Source: Agrococcus sp.
GTDB lineage: Bacteria; Actinomycetota; Actinomycetes; Actinomycetales; Microbacteriaceae
DNA: 38,695 nt
Assembly (NCBI GenBank): GCA_031178105.1
Contig: JAPSJX010000014.1
Coordinates: 1-38,695 of the forward strand
Direction: 5' to 3'
Shown: positions 24,169-31,105 of the stretch, one piece after another
How positions within the stretch are numbered: the first letter of the stretch is position 1
How the letters are laid out: each line of letters starts with the position of its first letter
Made by a program: the position numbers and the translations under genes
Notes under the pieces: generated by a model
Seen by the model: the letters and a program-made list of their open reading frames with translations, nothing else
Told to the model about the DNA's origin: nothing
Database searches by the model: none

Positions 24169-26562
24169 ATGAGCGACTTGTGGGGGCTGGACGACGAAGC
24201 CGCGGGAGACGGGCACCGCGGTGATGTGCAGCGGCCGTCGCCGATCGGCCCGCGGGGCGACACCATCCCCGACGAGCTGCTCGAGGGGCTGAACCCGCCG
24301 CAGCGCGAAGCGGTCGAGCACCGCGGTCCCGCGCTGCTCATCGTCGCCGGCGCCGGCTCGGGGAAGACGCGCGTGCTCACCCACCGCATCGCCGGGCTGC
24401 TCGCGACCCGGGAGGCATGGCCGAGCCAGATCCTCGCGATCACGTTCACGAACAAGGCCGCCGCCGAGATGCGCGAGCGCGTGGACCGCCTGGTCGGCGA
24501 GGAGTCGCGAGGCATGTGGATCCGCACGTTCCACTCCGCGTGCGTGCGCATCCTGCGCCGCGAGGCGGAGGAGTTCGGCTTCAAGCAGTCGTTCACCATC
24601 TACGACTCGGGCGACGTGCGCGCCCTCATCAAGCGGCTCATCAAGGAGCGCGGCGCCGACATCCAGGGCCTGACGCCCGGCGGCGTCTCCTCGCGCATCT
24701 CGATGGCGAAGAACGAGCTGCACGACGTCGACTCGTGGGCCCGCACCGCCAACCTCGAGAACCCCCTCGACGCGGCGTTCCTCGAGCTGTGGCGCGACTA
24801 CGACCGCGAGCTGCGGCGCGCGAACGCCTTCGACTTCGACGACCTCATCTCGCAGACGGTGTTCCTCTTCCGCGCGTTCCCGCACGTCGCGGCGCAGTAC
24901 CGCAAGCGGTTCCGGCACATCCTCGTCGACGAGTACCAGGACACGAACGCCGCGCAGTACGCGCTCATCCGCGAGCTGACCCAGCCCGTGTCGCGCACCG
25001 ACCTCCCGGAGCTGCGCGCCGATCTGCCCGGTGCATCCCTCACCGTCGTCGGGGACTCGGACCAGTCGATCTACGCGTTCCGCGGGGCCGACATCCGCAA
25101 CATCACCGACTTCGAGCGCGACTTCGCCGGCGCCCGCACGATCCTGCTCGAGCAGAACTACCGCTCGACGCAGAACATCCTCTCTGCCGCGAACGCCGTG
25201 ATCGGCAACAACTTCGACCGGCGTGCGAAGCGGCTGTGGACCGATTCCGGCGACGGCGACAAGATCGTCGGCTACACCGGCTACTCGGGCTACGACGAGG
25301 CGCAGTTCGTCGCCGACGAGATCGTCGAGCTGACGTCGGGCGGCATGTCGTACAGCGACATCGCGGTCTTCTACCGCACGAACGCGCAGACGCGCGCGCT
25401 CGAGGAGGTGCTGATCCGCACCGCCATCCCCTACAAGGTGATCGGCGGCACGAAGTTCTACGACCGCGCCGAGATCAAGGATGCGATGGCGTACCTGATC
25501 ACGGTCGCGAACCCGGCCGACCCGCTCAGCCTGCGCCGCATCATGAACGTCCCGAAGCGCGGCATCGGGCCGGCGACCGAGGCGGCGCTGCAGGCGTTCG
25601 CCGACGAGCACGAGATCACGCTGCGGGATGCGATGCGGCGCGTCGACGAGATCGCCCTCGGCCCGAAGGTCGCCGCGGCGATCACGGACCTCGCGGCGCT
25701 CCTCGACCACTGGTCGGCGCGGCCGGACGCGGATCCCGGCGAGCTGCTGCGCGACCTGCTCAGCCGCTCCGGCTACACCGACCAGCTGCGCCGCTCGACC
25801 GACCCGCAGGATGCCGCGCGGCTCGAGAACGTCGAGGAGCTCGTGGCGGTCACGCGCGAGTTCCGGCGCCAGAACCCGGGCGGCACCCTCATCGACTTCC
25901 TCACCGAGACCGCGCTCGTGGCCGCGGCGGACGAGCTGGACGACTCGGGCGGGCAGGTGTCGCTCATGACCCTGCACACCGCGAAGGGCCTCGAGTTCGA
26001 CGCCGTGTTCATCACGGGCATCGAGGAGGAGCTGCTGCCGCACCGCATCTCGGCGAACGAGCCGGGCGGCCAGGCCGAGGAGCGGCGGCTCTTCTACGTC
26101 GGCATCACGCGCGCGCGGCAGCGCCTGCACCTGTCGCTCGCGATGACCAGGGCGCAGTTCGGCACGGTCGAGCCTGCGGCCCCCAGCCGCTTCCTCGAAG
26201 AGATCCCGGCCTCCCTCATCGATTGGCGCACGCCGCCGTCGACCATGCGCCAGCCGTCGTCGCAGCGCGCCGTCGGGCGCTGGCGCGACGAGCCGCGCGA
26301 GTCGTTCGTGACGGGCTTCCGGGAGCCCAAGGCGCTGCCGAAGGCGCCGCCGAAGCAGTTCTCGAACACGATCACCGAGGTGCGCGACAACTCCGGGCTC
26401 GAGCTCGCACCCGGCGACCGCATCCGCCACAAGGACTTCGGCGAGGGTCGCGTGCAGGCCGTGACCGGCGCGGGGCCGAAGCGGATCGCCGAGGTGGTGT
26501 TCGGCGCTGCGGGCCGGAAGCGGCTGCTCATCAAGATCGCCCCGATCGAGAAGCTGGCCTGA
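24169..26562 (+). CDS. pcrA: ATP-dependent DNA helicase PcrA/UvrD
   Basis: This is a 797-residue superfamily 1A 3'-to-5' helicase for nucleotide excision and mismatch-type repair and for clearing replication blocks. A 38-residue non-conserved acidic N-terminus precedes LNPPQREAV (Q-motif). Walker A AGAGSGKT is at 60-67, followed by motif Ia ITFTNKAAAEMRERV, motif II DEYQDTNAAQ, motif III VGDSDQSIYAFRGAD, motif IV LEQNYRST, motif V MTLHTAKGLEFDAVF and motif VI RLFYVGITRAR. The C-terminal 45 residues (GDRIRHKDFGEGRV... KIAPIEKLA) form the Tudor-like domain that binds RNA polymerase in PcrA. The length is slightly above average because of the N-terminus. Monocistronic. Confidence 0.96.
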   Translation: MSDLWGLDDEAAGDGHRGDVQRPSPIGPRGDTIPDELLEGLNPPQREAVEHRGPALLIVAGAGSGKTRVLTHRIAGLLATREAWPSQILAITFTNKAAAEMRERVDRLVGEESRGMWIRTFHSACVRILRREAEEFGFKQSFTIYDSGDVRALIKRLIKERGADIQGLTPGGVSSRISMAKNELHDVDSWARTANLENPLDAAFLELWRDYDRELRRANAFDFDDLISQTVFLFRAFPHVAAQYRKRFRHILVDEYQDTNAAQYALIRELTQPVSRTDLPELRADLPGASLTVVGDSDQSIYAFRGADIRNITDFERDFAGARTILLEQNYRSTQNILSAANAVIGNNFDRRAKRLWTDSGDGDKIVGYTGYSGYDEAQFVADEIVELTSGGMSYSDIAVFYRTNAQTRALEEVLIRTAIPYKVIGGTKFYDRAEIKDAMAYLITVANPADPLSLRRIMNVPKRGIGPATEAALQAFADEHEITLRDAMRRVDEIALGPKVAAAITDLAALLDHWSARPDADPGELLRDLLSRSGYTDQLRRSTDPQDAARLENVEELVAVTREFRRQNPGGTLIDFLTETALVAAADELDDSGGQVSLMTLHTAKGLEFDAVFITGIEEELLPHRISANEPGGQAEERRLFYVGITRARQRLHLSLAMTRAQFGTVEPAAPSRFLEEIPASLIDWRTPPSTMRQPSSQRAVGRWRDEPRESFVTGFREPKALPKAPPKQFSNTITEVRDNSGLELAPGDRIRHKDFGEGRVQAVTGAGPKRIAEVVFGAAGRKRLLIKIAPIEKLA

Positions 26563-26593
26563 CGGCGTCGTCGATCCCCTGAGCGCGTGACTC

Positions 26594-26764
26594 CTACAGC
26601 GCCTGCGTCACCAGCAGCACCATCGCGACGAGCGTCAGCGCGGCCGCACCGACGATGATCGGGCGGAACCGGCGCGCCATCGTGCGCGGCGGCCGGTCGT
26701 CGTCGTAGCGCTCGAACCACGGGTCGAGCTCGGGCGGGACCTGCTCCTCGTCGTGCCTCTGCAT
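26594..26764 (-). CDS. Small single-span membrane protein
   Basis: This is a 56-residue protein not assigned to a named family. Residues 1-30 are acidic and polar (MQRHDEEQVPPELDPWFERYD...) and are followed by basic RRFRP and one transmembrane helix (IIVGAAALTLVAMVLLVTQAL, 35-55), so the N-terminus should stay in the cytoplasm. The ATG at 26764 is chosen over an upstream one (26827) because GGGAGG lies 8 nt before it. It converges with pcrA, 31 bases between stops. The clear Shine-Dalgarno site and topology support a real gene. Confidence 0.7.
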   Translation of the reverse strand: MQRHDEEQVPPELDPWFERYDDDRPPRTMARRFRPIIVGAAALTLVAMVLLVTQAL

Positions 26765-26849
26765 GGCATCAGCCTCCCACCCCCGCCCGGCGGAGTCGAG
26801 CGGCGGCGACACGCTCGCCGACGACACATAACGTCACGCGATGTGCGCT

Positions 26850-26870
26850 CGTGGCACCCCTTCTGCCACG
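26850..26870. promoter_or_regulatory. Inverted repeat upstream of the five-gene redox/importer operon
   Basis: CGTGGCA-CCCCTTC-TGCCACG is a perfect 7-7-7 inverted repeat 43 bases before the first ATG of the operon. It suits a dimeric repressor or activator. The only other notable sequence is the 12-bp palindrome at 26885-26896. Confidence 0.5.
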
Positions 26871-26884
26871 CTGATGTCAGACAG

Positions 26885-26896
26885 CGATCATGATCG
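26885..26896. promoter_or_regulatory. 12-bp palindrome just before the operon ribosome site
   Basis: CGATCATGATCG is a perfect palindrome ending 7 bases before AGGAGG (26904-26909). An ATG inside it (26890) is in frame with the first gene, but the Shine-Dalgarno site serves ATG 26914. Confidence 0.4.
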
Positions 26897-26913
26897 AGAC
26901 CGAAGGAGGGGCG

Positions 26914-28086
26914 ATGCCCACCACCCAGCGCGCGCGCTCGTTCGGCGATATCCTCGAGCTGCCCGACGCCGCCGAGCAGCTGCGACTCCACCGCCCGGAG
27001 GTCGAGGCGCACGCCGAGGCCGGCGTGAGCGCGCTCTTCGAGGAGCCGCAGCGGCTTCCCGCGACGGTGCTGCACGCGCTCGCCGCCCGCGTCGCGCGGC
27101 GCCAGGGCAGTGGACCGCTGTTCGACCACCACGCGTCGCGGGCGCTCGTCGACCCTGACGCCTCCGCTCTGCTGGCGGACGAGCTCCCACGGGACGACCG
27201 CCTGCGCGCCCTCGTCGAGCACGTCGACCTCATCACCGTCTCGCCCGCGCTCGTCGACCGCGACGATCAGCTCGTGCTGCCGCTCAGCGGCATCACCGCC
27301 GATGACGTCGTGCTCATCAGCCAGGTCGTGGCGCTCACGAGCTACCGCGTGCGCGCAGCGCACGGCTTCCAGCTGCTCGCAGACCAGGAGCCGAGCGCCA
27401 TCGCCGGCTACGAGCGCGCCACCGTCGCGCGGGGTCGCGCGCACCGGGTGCCGGACCGCACGACGTCCGGGCGTCCTGCGCCCACCGCCTTCACGCGCGA
27501 GGTGCTGCAGTGGGAGCCCTGGGTGCCGCCCGTCCCGGAGGACGAGCTCACCGAGCTGCAGGCGGCGTCGTTCGCGGCGAAGGCGACGCGCAACTCCGTG
27601 TACTTCCGGCTGCTCGCCCGCGTGCCCGGCGTGCTCCGCGCCCGCAGCGCGCTCGACAACGCCGTCTTCCAGGGCGAAGGCGGGCTGCCGATCGGCGAGC
27701 GCGAGCTCGCGGCGGCCGTCGCGAGCAAGGTGAACGACTGCATCTACTGCGCCTCCGTGCACGCTCGCAAGGCCGTGCACCAGACGAAGCGCGCCGACGA
27801 CATCGACCGGCTGCTCGCCGTGCGCCTCGAGCGCGACGGCGACTGGCTCGCATCCGATGTCGACCGGCTCGCCGACGGCCAGGACGCGCGCTGGAGCGCG
27901 ATCATCCGCTTCGCCGCCCGCCTGTCGACGCTCGTCCCGACCGCGACTGCCGACGACCTCGCCGAGCTCCGCGCCGTCGGGCTCGACGACCTCCAGGTCG
28001 CCGACCTCGTGCACGCCACAGCGTTCTTCGCCTGGGCCAACCGCCTGATGCTCAGCCTCGGCGAGCCGGCGCTCCCGGACGCCTAG
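26914..28086 (+). CDS. Fused CMD-domain / AhpD-like alkylhydroperoxidase domain protein (Avi_7170 + Avi_7169 types)
   Basis: This 390-residue cytoplasmic protein is two carboxymuconolactone-decarboxylase/AhpD-like units in one chain. Residues about 8-175 resemble the CMD domain protein Avi_7170 family (TIGR04029 type) and have no cysteine. Residues about 192-385 resemble the alkylhydroperoxidase domain protein Avi_7169 family (TIGR04030 type): FTREVLQWEPWVPPV, ALDNAVFQGEGGLPIGERELAA, then NDCIYCASVHA with redox cysteines Cys276 and Cys279 and His283, and LVHATAFFAWANRLML. The two families are usually neighbouring genes. The CxxC-xxx-H motif suggests peroxide or thiol-disulfide chemistry, but the substrate is unknown. 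AAGGAGG precedes the ATG. It is the first gene of a five-gene operon with an importer and a flavoprotein. Matches are from memory of the families. Confidence 0.8.
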   Translation: MPTTQRARSFGDILELPDAAEQLRLHRPEVEAHAEAGVSALFEEPQRLPATVLHALAARVARRQGSGPLFDHHASRALVDPDASALLADELPRDDRLRALVEHVDLITVSPALVDRDDQLVLPLSGITADDVVLISQVVALTSYRVRAAHGFQLLADQEPSAIAGYERATVARGRAHRVPDRTTSGRPAPTAFTREVLQWEPWVPPVPEDELTELQAASFAAKATRNSVYFRLLARVPGVLRARSALDNAVFQGEGGLPIGERELAAAVASKVNDCIYCASVHARKAVHQTKRADDIDRLLAVRLERDGDWLASDVDRLADGQDARWSAIIRFAARLSTLVPTATADDLAELRAVGLDDLQVADLVHATAFFAWANRLMLSLGEPALPDA

Positions 28087-28119
28087 ACCCCGCACCCGAA
28101 CCGCCAGGAAGGCACTCGC

Positions 28120-29205
28120 ATGTCCAGCACCATCACCCGCGCATCGGTCGCCGCCATCGCCGTCGCGGCGCTCGCGCTCACGGGCTGCGGCACCGTCACC
28201 GCGGCAGAGCCGACCGGCTCCGCCGCCGCAGAGGCCACCGAGATCGCCGTGACCGACGATCAGGGCCGTGAGGTCGTCATCGAGGGCCCCGTCGATCGCG
28301 CCGTCGTGCTGAACAGCTACGCCAACGAGTTCGTGCGCGCCATCGGCGCCGGCGATCGCGTCGTCGGCGTGGACCGCTCGTCGCTCAACCGACTGCCCTA
28401 CCTCGAGATCGGCGACGACGAGGTGATCGCGGAGGGCCTCGACCAGATCAACTACGAGGCCGTCGCCGCGCTCGAGCCCGACGTCGTCGTGCTGCCGCGG
28501 AACGCCGTGTGGCAGGAGGCCGAGGAGCAGCTCTCGAGCTTCGGGATCCCGGTCGTGGTCGCGACCGCATGGGACTACGCCGTCTTCGACGACACCGTCG
28601 ACCTGCTCGGCGAGGTGTTCGGCGCCGAGCAGGAGGCCGACGAGTTCCAGGCCTTCGCCGACGAGATCCAGGAGGTCGTGGCGGAGCGCGTCGAGGGTCT
28701 CGACACCGTGCCCGTCTACTGGGAGACCGCGGAGCCGTACCTGACCGTGCTCCCCGGATCCGGCTTCCACGCCATCATCGAGGCAGCGGGCGGCGAGAAC
28801 GTGTTCGCCGAGGCGGGCGGCGGCGACGTGCAGCAGGAGATCACCGTCGACCCGGCGGAGGTCGTGACCCGCGACCCTGCGATCATCGTGCACGAGTACG
28901 AGCCGAGCGCGACGCCCACGGAGCAGGGGGACTTCGACGCCACCCGCGCCGAGATCCTGGCACGACCGGGCTGGTCCGCGATCCGCGCCGTCGAGGACGA
29001 CCAGGTCTTCGTGGCCAACGGCTGGGCCACGAGCGCCATCGCGAAGGCGATCGGCGCGCTGTACCTCGCCACCTGGCTGCACCCCGAGGCGTTCGAGGAT
29101 GTCGACCCCGACGCGTACCTGCAGCGCTGGGTCGAGGACTTCCAGGGCACCGACTTCGCCGGGGTCGACGGCTACGTCAGCGCTGCCGGCGCGAGCGCGG
29201 GCTGA
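28120..29205 (+). CDS. FecB/BtuF-type ABC transporter substrate-binding lipoprotein
   Basis: This 361-residue lipoprotein belongs to the periplasmic-binding-protein class (PF01497) used for iron chelates, haem, cobalamin and similar cargo. A signal sequence ends in the lipobox LTGC with Cys23. The domain opens TDDQGREVVIEGPVDRAVVLNSYANEFVRAIGAGDRVVGVD and has a helical backbone with the hinge near LEPDVVVLPRN. The C-lobe contains PVYWETAEPYLTVLPGSGFHAIIEAAGGENVFAEAG. ARPGWSAIRAVEDDQVFVANG is the usual C-terminal motif. The sequence does not identify the ligand. AGGAAGG lies 7-8 nt before the ATG. It follows the CMD/AhpD gene by 33 bases and ends 2 bases before the permease gene. Confidence 0.88.
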   Translation: MSSTITRASVAAIAVAALALTGCGTVTAAEPTGSAAAEATEIAVTDDQGREVVIEGPVDRAVVLNSYANEFVRAIGAGDRVVGVDRSSLNRLPYLEIGDDEVIAEGLDQINYEAVAALEPDVVVLPRNAVWQEAEEQLSSFGIPVVVATAWDYAVFDDTVDLLGEVFGAEQEADEFQAFADEIQEVVAERVEGLDTVPVYWETAEPYLTVLPGSGFHAIIEAAGGENVFAEAGGGDVQQEITVDPAEVVTRDPAIIVHEYEPSATPTEQGDFDATRAEILARPGWSAIRAVEDDQVFVANGWATSAIAKAIGALYLATWLHPEAFEDVDPDAYLQRWVEDFQGTDFAGVDGYVSAAGASAG

Positions 29206-29207
29206 GC

Positions 29208-30326
29208 GTGACGACCTCCATCGCCGCTGAGCGCGACGCCGGGACGCCCTCTCCCAGCGGGGGCGCTCCCGCGCCCCGCGCCGACCGGCTCCGGCGCCGC
29301 ACAGGCGCGTGGCGGCCGCTCGCGCTCGGCGCCGGTGCGGTCGCGAGCGCGATCGCGATCGTGGTCGCCGTGGGGATCGGCACGGCGGGCATCACACCGG
29401 GCGACGTGTGGCGCGCGATCGTGCTCGCGATCTTCGGCGGCACGCTGCACGGCGACTTCGCGCAGGCCTACTCGATCGTGACCGAGCTGCGGCTCCCGCG
29501 CACGCTCCTCGCGTTCGGAGCCGGCGCTGCGCTGTCGGTCGCCGGTGCGCTCATGCAGGGGCTGCTGCGCAACCCGCTCGTGAGCCCGTTCACGCTCGGC
29601 GTCTCGCCGGCAGCGGCATTCGGCGCGGCGCTCGCGATCACGCTCGCGGGAGCCCAGACGGTACCCGCGTGGGTCGTCATCCTCAGCGCGCTCGGCATGG
29701 CGCTCGCGGTCTCCGCCTTCGTCCTCTCGCTCGCAACGGCGAAGAAGATGGCGGTCGCGACGCTGCTGCTGCTGGGCATCGCCGTCACGCAGCTGTTCGA
29801 GGCGCTCACCTCGGCGCTGCAGTTCGCCGCGAACGAGAACACGCTGCAGGCGATCGTGCGCTGGACGTTCGGCTCCGTGAACGACGCGACCTGGAGCGAT
29901 GTGCAGGTCGTCTGGGTCGTGCTCGTGCTCGCGCTCCCGCTCGTGCTCTGGTTCGCGAAGGACCTCAACGCGATCGCGTTCGCGGGCGACGACGCGGCCA
30001 AGAGCCTCGGCGTCAACGTCGGCGCCCTGCGCGTCGGCCTCATCGTCGTCGCCGTGCTGCTCGCATCCGTCGTGGTCTCGTTCTGCGGGGTGATCGGATT
30101 CGTCGGCCTCGTCGGGCCGCACATCGCGCGCCTCGTGATCGGTGCCGACCACCGCTACCTGCTGCCGTTCTCGGTGCTCACAGGCGGCCTGCTGCTGCTG
30201 CTCGCCGACACCGTCGGCCGCACGGTGCTCGCTCCGGCCGTGATCCCGGTCGGCATCGTCGTCGCCTTCATCGGTGCGCCGATCTTCATCAACCTGATCC
30301 TCACGAGGAAGACGGCCCTGCGATGA
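29208..30326 (+). CDS. FecCD/BtuC-type ABC transporter permease
   Basis: This is a 372-residue permease of the FecCD family (PF01032). A polar Pro/Ala/Arg N-terminus (1-38) is followed by about ten helices. Diagnostic segments are LRLPRTLLAFGAGAALSVAGALMQGLLRNPLVSPFTLGVSPAAAFGAAL near 95-143, WTFGSVNDATW, FAGDDAAKSLGVNVGALR, GVIGFVGLVGPHIARLVIGADHRYLLPFSVLTGGLLLLLADTVGR and GIVVAFIGAPIFINLI. A single permease gene implies a homodimeric channel. The start is GTG 29208, just after the TGA of the binding-protein gene, so translation is probably coupled; the longer upstream reading frame lies within that gene. It overlaps the ATPase gene by 4 bases. Confidence 0.93.
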   Translation: MTTSIAAERDAGTPSPSGGAPAPRADRLRRRTGAWRPLALGAGAVASAIAIVVAVGIGTAGITPGDVWRAIVLAIFGGTLHGDFAQAYSIVTELRLPRTLLAFGAGAALSVAGALMQGLLRNPLVSPFTLGVSPAAAFGAALAITLAGAQTVPAWVVILSALGMALAVSAFVLSLATAKKMAVATLLLLGIAVTQLFEALTSALQFAANENTLQAIVRWTFGSVNDATWSDVQVVWVVLVLALPLVLWFAKDLNAIAFAGDDAAKSLGVNVGALRVGLIVVAVLLASVVVSFCGVIGFVGLVGPHIARLVIGADHRYLLPFSVLTGGLLLLLADTVGRTVLAPAVIPVGIVVAFIGAPIFINLILTRKTALR

Positions 30327-31105
30327 GCCTGCAGATCGATGACGTCCGCTTCAGCTACGGCAAGCACCTCGTGCTCGACGGCGTGAGCCTCGAGGTCGCC
30401 GAGGGCACCTTCTGCGCGCTGCTCGGCCCGAACGGCTCCGGCAAGTCGACGCTCACGAAGGTCGTCGCCGGCGTGCACCGGCCCGCGAGCGGCCGCGTCT
30501 CGTTCGGTGGCGTCGACGTGCTGGGCCTCGGCCGGCGCAGCCACGCGCGCCTGATCGGGTACGTCCCGCAGAGCGGCGAGGTGCCGTTCGACCTCACCGT
30601 GCGCGAGGCCGTGCTGCTCGGGCGCACGCCGCACTTCGGGATCGGCCCCGGCAGGTCCGACTGGGCGAAGGTCGACGAGGCGATCGCGCTGCTCGGGCTC
30701 GGCGAGCTCGAGGACCGCAGCCTGTCGGAGCTCTCGGGCGGACAGGCCCAGCGCGCGCTCGTCGCGCGCGCCCTCGCGCAGGACACCCGGGTGCTGCTGC
30801 TCGACGAGCCGACGAGCGCGCTCGACCTGCGCTACCAGATCGAGACGCTCCAGCTCGTGCGCCAGATCACGCGCTCCCACGGCATCACCGCGCTGATCGC
30901 GATCCACGACCTCAACCACGCCGGCCGCTTCTGCGACCAGGCCGTGCTGCTGCACCGGGGACGCATCCAGCGTGCCGGCACGCCGCAGGAGGCCTTCGAC
31001 GAGGCGGCGCTCGCGGCGATCTACGGGCTCGACGTCACGGTCGAGGAGCGAGAGGGCTACGTCGAGGTGCGGCCCGTCGTGCGCGAGATCGAGTACCAGA
31101 TCTGA
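30323..31105 (+). CDS. FecE/BtuD-type ABC transporter ATPase
   Basis: This is a 260-residue ATPase that drives the adjacent permease. Walker A GPNGSGKS is at 35-42, the Q-loop is in GYVPQSGEVPFDLTV (79-93), the signature LSGGQAQ is at 137-143, Walker B with D-loop VLLLDEPTSALD is at 157-168, and the switch His is in AIHDLNHA. The C-terminal residues 230-260 (AAIYGLDVTVEEREGYVEVRPV) are the usual FecE extension. The ATG overlaps the permease stop, and the stop overlaps the start of the flavoprotein gene (TGATG), which ties the latter to the transporter. Confidence 0.94.
   Translation: MSLQIDDVRFSYGKHLVLDGVSLEVAEGTFCALLGPNGSGKSTLTKVVAGVHRPASGRVSFGGVDVLGLGRRSHARLIGYVPQSGEVPFDLTVREAVLLGRTPHFGIGPGRSDWAKVDEAIALLGLGELEDRSLSELSGGQAQRALVARALAQDTRVLLLDEPTSALDLRYQIETLQLVRQITRSHGITALIAIHDLNHAGRFCDQAVLLHRGRIQRAGTPQEAFDEAALAAIYGLDVTVEEREGYVEVRPVVREIEYQI

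Noticed and set aside
28120-31105. F420-0 or siderophore specificity for the FecBCD-type importer
   Set aside because: Proposed F420-0 importers belong to the same class, but no F420 genes or siderophore genes are in the window and the ligand cannot be read from the sequence.
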